Shown piece after piece: positions 32,872 through 41,151 of a DNA stretch of 64,000 nt (position 1 is the first letter of the stretch; each line of letters opens with the position of its first letter). The translations under genes were made by a program, and so were the position numbers. This stretch comes from an uncultured Faecalibacterium sp. Lineage in GTDB: Bacteria; Bacillota; Clostridia; Oscillospirales; Ruminococcaceae. The DNA lies in assembly GCA_934561555.1 (NCBI GenBank), contig CAKTGQ010000001.1, positions 124,001 to 188,000 of the forward strand, written 5' to 3'. A model generated the notes under the pieces. That model saw nothing but the letters and a program-made list of their open reading frames with translations. It searched no databases and was not told the DNA's origin.

Positions 32872-34458
32872 CTACAGTACCAATGGAGCATCAGACTCCA
32901 TCAGTGCATCAAATTCTTCCTGATTTGCAAACTGCGGCTTTCGTCCAAGCACCCTCTGGATGGTCACATTCCCTTGAATAACAAGATCAGGATTGCCGGT
33001 AGACAAGCCTTGTTGCATCTCTGCAAAGCCAGACATAAAACCCTCAATATCCTCGGCGAGATAATTGCTGACCTTCAAATCCAGTTGCTCATTGAATTCC
33101 TGAAGCCGCTCAAGGAACCGTACCGCCTTTGACTCCAAAAGGATCCTCTTTTCGTGGATGAGCTGCATCTCTTTTTTCTCGTTGGATACCTCACGCACAA
33201 TGGAAAGAGCAGCACGCCCAGCCCCCACATAATTGAACCGCGTAATGAAACGGCCTGAAAACAGGACCCAATTGCCGCCCGATTCGATGGCAGCGTGAAG
33301 CACTGCATCGCCGGTGTCGGCTACGGTAAAGGTCATACTGGCAATGGTGAGCATCCGGTCAACGGTACGGCCATGGAAAGGAACGACGGCTTTCCAATTG
33401 ATCTTATCGATATCGCTCCAGCCTTGAACAGCCTCTCTGGACAGTTCTTTCGAAAGTTGTCGCAGAAGAAAAAACGCCCTGACAACACATTCGTTGATGA
33501 TCACCGGCACGGTCTGTTTTCCAAGCTGCATAGCGGCACCCACTTCGGTGCGAAAGTCAAATTTAAGGGGGATCAGGCTGCCGTTTGCGTCCCGTTCCCC
33601 CAGCAGCGTTCCGTTGAACAGCTTGGAGATATAAACAGAAAGTTCTTTATTCCCTTTTGTATCTTGCTTTTTGAATAAGGGGGTTGAAGAAAGTTCCTTC
33701 AAAAGCGAGACCAGCGGCCCCGGCAGCCCTGTGCCAAGGCTGCCTTTCCTAACAGAGCCGGAAGACCCGGCAACATCACTGACCATATGAAAGAACCAGT
33801 ATACAACGCCACGCATAATCTTTTCAGGAAAGCTCTTTCCTATGAGATCAAGCGCATCCTCACCAAGCGGCACGCACTGAAATGCACCTGTGACATCAGT
33901 ACCGTAAACATTGCCTGTGAATTGCGTCAAAATAGAGCAAACCAAGCCTACTGGGGTCGGGTGGTGCGTAAAGTCACGGAGATGGTGCTGCAGCCCTCCC
34001 CCAAAAGCGGCAGTTACCTTGTCTGCCGCAATGGGAAACGCATCCTCCAGATGCTTTACAGCCTGCGCAAGATCGTTTCCGCCATAGCCCTGATATTTTG
34101 CGATCCTCAGCACCAGCTTTTCAATCTGCTGGTTTCCCCACTGATTGGCGTATTCAAGTGAGAATTCTCCGACAAACAAGCTATCCACTAAACCTGCAAG
34201 GACACCGCTTGTAATCGCAAGTGCGTAATCCGTCTTGTCAGCATGGCTAGTAAATCGTTCCAGTTCTTGATTTATATGATTTAATTCTGTGTTCAGGTGA
34301 TCAGTGCCGGACACTTTGACTTTTACTTCAGCAGATATAACTTCCTCCGCATTAGCAGAATATGGTTCCATCGGCTTTATGAATTCTGGGAACTGGTTCG
34401 ATGCATCCGCAGTCCGCCTGTCCAAGTCATGCACATAGAGTTCTGCGCCATCGGCCAT
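32872..34458 (-). CDS. Unrecognised 528-aa protein (cassette gene 1)
   Basis: 528 residues from MADGAELYVHDLDRRTAD; GGAAAGGG precedes the ATG at 34458. A coiled-coil-like part (NTELNHINQELERF) leads into a hydrophobic helix (about 75-97, YALAITSGVLAGLVDSLFVG). A histidine-rich motif follows: LQHHLRDFTHHPTPVGL. The C-terminal third is helical (KKEMQLIHEKRILLESKAVRFLERLQEF). I do not recognise a family. It heads a three-gene unit behind a decayed XRE regulator; its codon use is less GC-biased than the housekeeping neighbours, in keeping with acquisition. Confidence 0.65.
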   Translation of the reverse strand: MADGAELYVHDLDRRTADASNQFPEFIKPMEPYSANAEEVISAEVKVKVSGTDHLNTELNHINQELERFTSHADKTDYALAITSGVLAGLVDSLFVGEFSLEYANQWGNQQIEKLVLRIAKYQGYGGNDLAQAVKHLEDAFPIAADKVTAAFGGGLQHHLRDFTHHPTPVGLVCSILTQFTGNVYGTDVTGAFQCVPLGEDALDLIGKSFPEKIMRGVVYWFFHMVSDVAGSSGSVRKGSLGTGLPGPLVSLLKELSSTPLFKKQDTKGNKELSVYISKLFNGTLLGERDANGSLIPLKFDFRTEVGAAMQLGKQTVPVIINECVVRAFFLLRQLSKELSREAVQGWSDIDKINWKAVVPFHGRTVDRMLTIASMTFTVADTGDAVLHAAIESGGNWVLFSGRFITRFNYVGAGRAALSIVREVSNEKKEMQLIHEKRILLESKAVRFLERLQEFNEQLDLKVSNYLAEDIEGFMSGFAEMQQGLSTGNPDLVIQGNVTIQRVLGRKPQFANQEEFDALMESDAPLVL

Positions 34459-34462
34459 GTTG

Positions 34463-34654
34463 TCACGCCCTTTCCTTCTTCTGTCCTGTTTCAAATTCAA
34501 TAATGTCGTTCAGGTTGCAGTTAAGTGAGGCGCATAACTTTTCCAACACGTTCACCCAGACATCCTCATTGCGCCTCAGTTTTTCCATTGCATTGGTACT
34601 GATTTCAACCAAACGCGTCAGTTCAGTTTTGCAGCCTGCTGACCTATTGATGCT
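34463..34654 (-). pseudogene. XRE-family regulator, N-terminus lost
   Basis: The minus strand reads KTELTRLVEISTNAMEKL then RRNEDVWVNVLEKLCASL and NCNLNDIIEF, ending four codons past a Gly-Gln. This is the C-terminal two thirds of a small Cro/C1 helix-turn-helix protein of the type 'ISSNAMAKLGKNEDV'. Upstream the frame hits two stop codons and no start or ribosome site is found, so it looks truncated or frameshifted. It ends a few bases before the 528-aa gene and may once have regulated the cassette. Confidence 0.6.
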
Positions 34655-34872
34655 TTACTACTGCACCGTTTTTTGAAATCTTTACAGCAATAGTGTATCA
34701 CACCAGATTATAACTTCAAGATTTTCTTGATTTCAAATCATCTTTTCTGCCACACGATGTCGTTCCCCTAGCGCGTCCGCCAGTTCTACCACCTCGCCGT
34801 AACAGAGCCAACATCACCTCCACACTATGACTGTGAGGGAAGGGTCGCAAGGGAAAACGGCGGCAGAACAGC
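34655..34872. other. Spacer between cassette and groEL terminator
   Basis: Apart from the tRNA-like fragment, no gene is seen. The AT-rich part (34680-34740) probably holds the cassette promoter on the minus strand, but no clear pair of boxes could be assigned. Confidence 0.4.
34768..34798 (-). pseudogene. 5' fragment of a tRNA-Leu gene
   Basis: On the minus strand GGCGAGGTGG then TAGAACTGGCGGACGCGCTAG matches the acceptor strand, U8-G9, D-arm and the start of the anticodon arm of bacterial tRNA-Leu. The likeness stops after about 31 bases; no anticodon loop, variable arm, T-arm or CCA follows. It sits between groEL and the cassette, so it may mark an old integration or excision event. Confidence 0.55.
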
Positions 34873-34909
34873 AAAAAACGGCACCCGCTTTTCAGCGAGT
34901 GCCGTTTTT
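34873..34909. terminator. groESL terminator (bidirectional)
   Basis: AAAACGGCACCCGC and GCGAGTGCCGTTTT form a stem with loop TTTTCA, with A and T runs on both sides. It lies about 100 bases past the groEL stop. Confidence 0.75.
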
Positions 34910-35008
34910 GTTACCCTATCATGCACTTAAATTTGGGGCGTAAGTTTGGCGTAAATCCGCTTTTTGCGCGCTCCAAAATCAAGGATTCATGCGGTTTTTG
35001 GGCCGTTA

Positions 35009-36670
<1,662 letters not shown>

Positions 36671-36694
36671 TCAATTGAAAAGGGAAATTCAGTT

Positions 36695-36982
36695 TCAGTC
36701 TTCCACAACAGCCAGAATGTCGCTCTGGCGCACGATGGTGCACTCTTCGCCGTCCACCTTGACCTCGGTGCCGGAGTACTTGCTGGTGAGGACCTTGTCG
36801 CCGACCTTGACGGTCATCTTGATTTCCTTGCCGTCCACGACACCGCCGGGGCCGACAGCAATGACCTGTGCCACCTGCGGCTTCTCTTTTGCGCTGCCGG
36901 TCAGGATCAGGCCACCCTTGGTGGTCTCCTCAACTTCAACAGTCTTAATGACAACACGGTCTGCAAGAGGAATGATCTTCAT
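36695..36982 (-). CDS. groES: Co-chaperonin GroES
   Basis: 95 residues beginning MKIIPLADRVVIKTVEVEETTKGGLILTGSAKEKP, with the mobile loop TTKGGLIL that docks on GroEL. Ends SDILAVVED. It is the first gene of the groESL operon. Confidence 0.97.
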   Translation of the reverse strand: MKIIPLADRVVIKTVEVEETTKGGLILTGSAKEKPQVAQVIAVGPGGVVDGKEIKMTVKVGDKVLTSKYSGTEVKVDGEECTIVRQSDILAVVED

Positions 36983-37063
36983 AATTCTTGCCCTCCAATT
37001 ATATTGAATTTATTTGAAACTTTGTTGCGTCCTGCGGGGGCTTCGTGTATGCTCCGCAGTGGT

Positions 37064-37123
37064 TTAGCACTCCTTTTCTCTGAGTGCTAAGTGTATTGTA
37101 CTCATCTTGCCCTGAAAAATCAA
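37064..37123 (-). promoter_or_regulatory. groESL promoter with CIRCE operator
   Basis: Perfect CIRCE TTAGCACTC-N9-GAGTGCTAA at 37064-37090, the HrcA binding site. The minus-strand promoter is TTGATT (37118-37123), a 17-base spacer and TACAAT (37095-37100), so CIRCE covers the transcription start. HrcA repression with release on heat shock is expected; hrcA itself is not in the window. Confidence 0.95.
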
Positions 37124-37344
37124 GGGGTTTTGCAATTTTTCTTTGTTAAGAATTTATGACGTTCTGTTTTTTCATCTTATCTACACTATATCACGCCCAA
37201 AATGTACGAATGGTGTACGTTCCGTCAGTTTTCTTATACTCTGACATACCAGTTCCCACTCTAGCCGTGCGCAAGGTATTCCCAGTAATCCATTAAAAAA
37301 CCTCCTTGTTCTTTTTGTAATTAGATTCTCTTCTTCAAACCCGT
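37124..37344. other. Divergent spacer between groES and the zinc-ribbon gene
   Basis: AT-rich; no gene found. ATGTACGAATGGTGTACG near 37201-37218 is a short imperfect repeat of GTACG with no known meaning. Confidence 0.4.
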
Positions 37345-37374
37345 TGCTTTTATATCACATAACGTGCTATACTG
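37345..37374 (+). promoter_or_regulatory. Promoter for the zinc-ribbon/secreted-protein pair
   Basis: TTGCTT (37345-37350), 18-base spacer, TATACT (37369-37374), about 60 bases before the first ATG. Confidence 0.55.
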
Positions 37375-37437
37375 ACCTTAGTTTCCATTTTTACTGTAAG
37401 GACTCGAATCATTCACAAGAAACGAAAGGAGCACATC

Positions 37438-37587
37438 ATGGCAAACTACTGTATTAACTGCGGCGAACCACTTCGGAATGCACCTTATACCCAACCTTGG
37501 GAAGACGGCGATAACGAAGAAGGCTACTGGACTTGCCCTTCCTGCGGCGCAGAAAATATCGATTGGGCAAGTGCAGATGACGATTAA
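37438..37587 (+). CDS. Small zinc-ribbon protein (49 aa)
   Basis: 49 residues, MANYCINCGEPLRNAPYTQP and on to WTCPSCGAENIDW, with two CxxC knuckles (residues 5-8 and 33-36) that would hold one zinc ion. AAAGGAG stands eight bases before the ATG. It is acidic (WEDGDNEEG, ASADDD) and soluble. It is followed after 15 bases by the secreted repeat protein and they probably share one transcript. Similar tiny ribbons serve as protein-protein or nucleic-acid adaptors; the role here is unknown. Confidence 0.7.
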   Translation: MANYCINCGEPLRNAPYTQPWEDGDNEEGYWTCPSCGAENIDWASADDD

Positions 37588-37602
37588 GCGGAGGAACATG
37601 AT

Positions 37603-38574
37603 ATGAGGAAAAGAATCGGCGTTTTGCTCGCAACGCTTGTAATGCTCTTAGTATGTGCAATGCCTGCTTTTGCAGCAAACGGAAAACCGTCTGTTGAGTT
37701 GAGTTATTTCGTATTTTGGAAAAACTCTGTTGGTGGTGGCGAACCAACTCTTTATTTTAGAAACAATACCAATAAAGCTGTCAAATATTATGACTGGTAT
37801 ATAACACTTTACAATCGTGTTGGTGATCCAGTTAAAGACGAAATCACCAATAGTTCCACCATAAAATTGCGAGTAATTGGACCATCCAATCCAGAAACTC
37901 CAATCACCACAGATACCACCGGTTTAAATAAACAAACCACAAAGTATTTCCCTCGAAAATATAAAGACACCGGAAAGAGCCTTGCTTATAACGGTGGGAT
38001 TCGATCTGTTTATATTGATGAATATGGAAATTACTTTATTTTTGGAGATCCGGTTGGCGAGAGTTATTTTGACGGAGGTAAAGATGAGACCTGCATTTTT
38101 TTAACACCGGATGAAGTTCAAAACCGTACTTTTGAACAAAAAGTTGATTTTGGAGTGTGCTGGTACAACAGTGTTTGTGAATATGTCCGCCTTCAAAAAG
38201 TTGTTGTAACGTATATGGACGGAACGACCGAGACTATTTCCGGTTCTAAAGCAGAAGCTAATCGCCTAAACACTGAACTGACAAATCGGTGGTTTGCTCT
38301 CGATGAAACTAGCTACTACGCAGTGTATGACTACAACGAATATAAAGAACTAAACCCCGATCTTGCTGCAATTTATGGAGATAATCGGTATCTGTACTTC
38401 CAGCACTTTATTACATCAGGCATGAAGGAAGGCCGTCAGGGTGCAAAGTCTTTTAACCTCGCCGCATACAAAGCTAACAATCCTGATCTCGTCGCTCAAT
38501 TTGGTGATGATAACGTTAAATACTACGAACATTACCAATCATCCGGGTATAGCGAAGGTCGCAAAGCAACCTAA
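37603..38574 (+). CDS. Secreted protein with two C-terminal NPDL..SGM.EGR repeats
   Basis: 323 residues. A signal peptide (MRKRIGVLLATLVMLLVCAMPAFA) is cut before ANGKPS. Residues 30-225 form a beta-rich domain (YFVFWKNSVGGGEPTLYFRNNTNKAVKYYDWYITLYN). Two repeats of about 40 residues end the protein: DYNEYKELNPDLAAIYGDN with HFITSGMKEGRQ, then LAAYKANNPDLVAQFGDDN with HYQSSGYSEGRK. This repeat occurs in surface proteins of gut Clostridia and is probably a carbohydrate- or wall-binding module, by analogy only. AT-rich codon use marks it as foreign to its surroundings. Confidence 0.75.
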   Translation: MRKRIGVLLATLVMLLVCAMPAFAANGKPSVELSYFVFWKNSVGGGEPTLYFRNNTNKAVKYYDWYITLYNRVGDPVKDEITNSSTIKLRVIGPSNPETPITTDTTGLNKQTTKYFPRKYKDTGKSLAYNGGIRSVYIDEYGNYFIFGDPVGESYFDGGKDETCIFLTPDEVQNRTFEQKVDFGVCWYNSVCEYVRLQKVVVTYMDGTTETISGSKAEANRLNTELTNRWFALDETSYYAVYDYNEYKELNPDLAAIYGDNRYLYFQHFITSGMKEGRQGAKSFNLAAYKANNPDLVAQFGDDNVKYYEHYQSSGYSEGRKAT

Positions 38575-38715
38575 TCACTCAAACGCATCCCTGTTCAGCT
38601 TATAAGCCACATACGCATCCATCATAGCGGCAACCGCATCGATCTTCTGATCATACCTCTGTTTCAGAAGCTTGCGGTTGCCGTTTGTGTCTTCCAGCGT
38701 AATGCAGTTGCCCAT
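38575..38715 (-). pseudogene. Phage terminase large-subunit-like C-terminal relic
   Basis: The minus strand encodes MGNCITLEDTNGNRKLLKQR then YDQKIDAVAAMMDAYVAYKL and NRDAFE-stop. The pattern (E)D.NGNRK..K....KID.VAA...A is the end of many phage terminase large subunits. About 47 codons remain with no upstream body. It ends one base from the secreted-protein stop, convergently. Probably a scar of a lost prophage; the short length keeps this tentative. Confidence 0.5.
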
Positions 38716-38843
38716 GCCTGTGTGCACTGTTCGTATCCCCCATATCAAGAACACTCCGCTGAACGGCTCCTTTGTTGACCGGCGCAGTATAACGCATCAT
38801 ACGCCCTATCACACACCCTGCCACGCAAAAAAGCAGCGTGTTC

Positions 38844-38872
38844 TTGACAGAACGCGCCACCTTTTTTATACT
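38844..38872 (+). promoter_or_regulatory. Promoter of the acyltransferase gene
   Basis: Consensus TTGACA (38844-38849), 17-base spacer, TATACT (38867-38872). The GTG start of the gene follows 55 bases later. Confidence 0.75.
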
Positions 38873-38927
38873 TATAACACTCGCAAAAAACACAGCTGCC
38901 GCGCTTTGCGGCAGAACGGAGGATACT

Positions 38928-40010
38928 GTGGCAGACAAAAAGCTGATCTCATCTTTGCAGGGGCTTCGGGCGGTTGCATTTATGTGCGTGGTTCTCTCCC
39001 ATTGCGGAGCTCCGTGGCTGGGGCCGTGGGCGATTACGGTATTCGTGGCACTGTCCGGTTTCCTGATGACCTGTAACTATTACGACCGCCCGCGCACAGC
39101 ACCGGGGCTGCGGTCTGCCGTAGCCTTTTCCCTACAAAAAATACGCAAGCTGTATCCGCTGCACCTTATTATGATGGCTGCCGCGCTGTTATTTGTGCTA
39201 AAGGGGCTTTTAGCGCAGCCCTCTGCCCGTGGGATGCTTTCCTGTGCGGCGCAGCTTGTGGTAAGCATTTTTCTGCTGCAAACCTGGATCCCTTCCAGCC
39301 GTTTCTGGTTCTGCCTGAACGGAGTAGCGTGGTATCTTTCGGTGCAGGCTTTTCTGTATGCTATTTTCCCCCCGCTTCTCGCCGCGCTGAAAAAGGCTGA
39401 TGCCCGCAGACTGCACTGCATTGCCGCGGCGATTTTCTGCGCACAGTGCCTTGCGTCCTTTGTTTTCTGGAAAGCCGGGCTCAGCGGAAAGGCTGCATTT
39501 TATCTGACCTACCTGTGCCCACTTTTCCGGGCGGGAGATTTTACCATCAGCTGCTGCATGGGCTGCCTTTACCACAACCGCAAACAGGAGAGCACGCTGC
39601 CGCGCGGTGTTTTCTCCCTTCTGGAACTGGCCACTGTACTGCTTGCGGGCGTCTGCCTTTTTATCGCCGCCAAGCAGGTGGGGGTTCTGGGTGCGGTAGC
39701 CTTCCGGTACAATGTGCTGTTCACCCCTTCTGCGGTGCTGCTGATCTGGCTGCTCGCCGTGAGCAAGGGGGTCATTTCCCGGCTGCTTTCCACAAAGCCG
39801 TTTTTGTGGCTGGCCGGGCTGTCCCCTTACGGCTTTCTGATCCATCAGGTGCTGATCCGGTATATGGAGTGGTTCGCGGACAAGCTTTGCCTTACAGTGC
39901 AGCCTTTGGTCTGGGCCCTGACCGTATATCTGCTCACCCTCTGCCTGAGCAGCTTTTACAAGGCACTGGAACGCCGGGTGCGGCAGTGTAATACCAAAGC
40001 TGCCACCTAA
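38928..40010 (+). CDS. Acyltransferase family 3 membrane protein (OafA/WecH-like)
   Basis: About 360 residues with some ten membrane helices. LISSLQGLRAVAFMCVVLSHCGA holds the conserved Arg and His of acyltransferase-3 proteins, and FVALSGFLMTCNYY the following motif. GGAGG stands five bases before GTG 38928; the ATG at 38838 precedes the promoter and is not used. Such enzymes O-acetylate surface sugars or peptidoglycan. The gene is alone, ended by the terminator at 40023, so the acceptor is unknown. Confidence 0.87.
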   Translation: MADKKLISSLQGLRAVAFMCVVLSHCGAPWLGPWAITVFVALSGFLMTCNYYDRPRTAPGLRSAVAFSLQKIRKLYPLHLIMMAAALLFVLKGLLAQPSARGMLSCAAQLVVSIFLLQTWIPSSRFWFCLNGVAWYLSVQAFLYAIFPPLLAALKKADARRLHCIAAAIFCAQCLASFVFWKAGLSGKAAFYLTYLCPLFRAGDFTISCCMGCLYHNRKQESTLPRGVFSLLELATVLLAGVCLFIAAKQVGVLGAVAFRYNVLFTPSAVLLIWLLAVSKGVISRLLSTKPFLWLAGLSPYGFLIHQVLIRYMEWFADKLCLTVQPLVWALTVYLLTLCLSSFYKALERRVRQCNTKAAT

Positions 40011-40022
40011 CAAGCAAAATTC

Positions 40023-40060
40023 AAGGCCGCTGCACGGAACAATGTGCAGCGGCCTTGTTT
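40023..40060. terminator. Terminator between convergent genes
   Basis: AAGGCCGCTGCAC (40023-40035) pairs perfectly with GTGCAGCGGCCTT (40044-40056), loop GGAACAAT, then GTTT. It serves both the acyltransferase and the lipid kinase. Loop and right arm resemble the terminator at 2655. Confidence 0.8.
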
Positions 40061-40080
40061 AGGTCTTATGGGTTATTCTT

Positions 40081-41064
40081 TTACTTCACAGCCGCTTTTT
40101 GGGCGGTAAAACGCTGGTAGGCGGGCTGCGGCAGCAGCACGCGGCCTGCCAGCGGCTGCACCTGTACCGACACCTGCTTGCAGGGGGCGCACTCACCGTC
40201 CACGGTGGCAATGATCGGTCCGCGGCCATCTGCTGCACGCAGACTGACCGATTTTGCGCGGCGATAGATAAAGTATGGCTTTGCGGCCTCGGTCAGCTGG
40301 CCGTTTTGAAAGTGCTGGCCGTTTTTGTACAGCATCAGCAGCTTTGCAATGACCATGCGGCTGACCTTGCGCACGATGAACACATCCAGCCAGCCGTCAT
40401 CCGGCTGCGCTTCCGGCCCTGCCATAAAACCGCCGCCATAGGCGCGGCCATTGCACACCGCGCACATCAGGCAGTCCACGGTCAGCACCTCGCCGTCAAT
40501 GACGTACTCCACCCTGCGACCGATATGCCCGCACAGCTGTTGCGCGATGGACAGCGCATAGGCTGCTTCGCCGCCGCACAGCGGGATGCGCCGGAACTTG
40601 GGAATGCCGTAGGCCACCTGTGCATCCAGACCGGCGGCGCAGATGGTGGCAGAAAGCCCCAGACTGGTGCGCATCAGATCGATGGGCACTACCCCACCGG
40701 CCAGCTGGGCGTCCAGATCCAGAAACTCTTCCTTTGTACCGTAGGTGCGCAGAAAGTCGTTGCCGCTGCCATAAGGCAGACAGCCCACGGCGGTCTTATC
40801 AAAGCCGTGAGCACCGGTGAGCGCCTCGTTGAAGGTGCCGTCACCACCGGCGGTAAAAATGCGCAGCTCCACCCCGGCTTTCTGAGCAGCAGCGGCGGCA
40901 GCGCGGGACAGCTCCCGGGCGTGACCTGCGTGGGTGGTGACGCGGATGGTGTAGTCCTCCGGGGCAAGCCCGGCACCGGCAGCCGCTGCCGCGATCTGCT
41001 GCGGCAGGGTGCGGGTACAGTCGGTCTTTCCGGCTGTGGGGTTCAGAAGAAACAGCGTATGCAT
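40081..41064 (-). CDS. Diacylglycerol kinase-like lipid kinase (YegS/DgkB family)
   Basis: About 327 residues from MHTLFLLNPTAGKTDCTRTL; GGGAGG precedes the ATG at 41064. NPTAGK near residue 8, FTAGGDGTFNEALTG near 75 (nucleotide-binding GGDGT) and LPYGSGNDFLRTYG near 100 are the DAGK catalytic-domain motifs. The C-terminal beta domain has MAGPEAQPDDGWLDVFIVRK. It phosphorylates diacylglycerol or a related lipid at the membrane. It lies 87 bases beyond the Clp gene on the same strand. Confidence 0.9.
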   Translation of the reverse strand: MHTLFLLNPTAGKTDCTRTLPQQIAAAAAGAGLAPEDYTIRVTTHAGHARELSRAAAAAAQKAGVELRIFTAGGDGTFNEALTGAHGFDKTAVGCLPYGSGNDFLRTYGTKEEFLDLDAQLAGGVVPIDLMRTSLGLSATICAAGLDAQVAYGIPKFRRIPLCGGEAAYALSIAQQLCGHIGRRVEYVIDGEVLTVDCLMCAVCNGRAYGGGFMAGPEAQPDDGWLDVFIVRKVSRMVIAKLLMLYKNGQHFQNGQLTEAAKPYFIYRRAKSVSLRAADGRGPIIATVDGECAPCKQVSVQVQPLAGRVLLPQPAYQRFTAQKAAVK

Positions 41065-41151
41065 CGGGGTCCTCCCTGTTGTAACTCTATTTCCTCTATA
41101 ATAGTCGAAAACCGCGCCGGTTGCAAGCAAAAACGCTATTTTGCTATTTTC

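Noticed and set aside
34700..34830. Complete tRNA gene
   Set aside because: Only the 5' third resembles tRNA-Leu; no anticodon arm, T-arm or CCA can be folded from the bases that follow.
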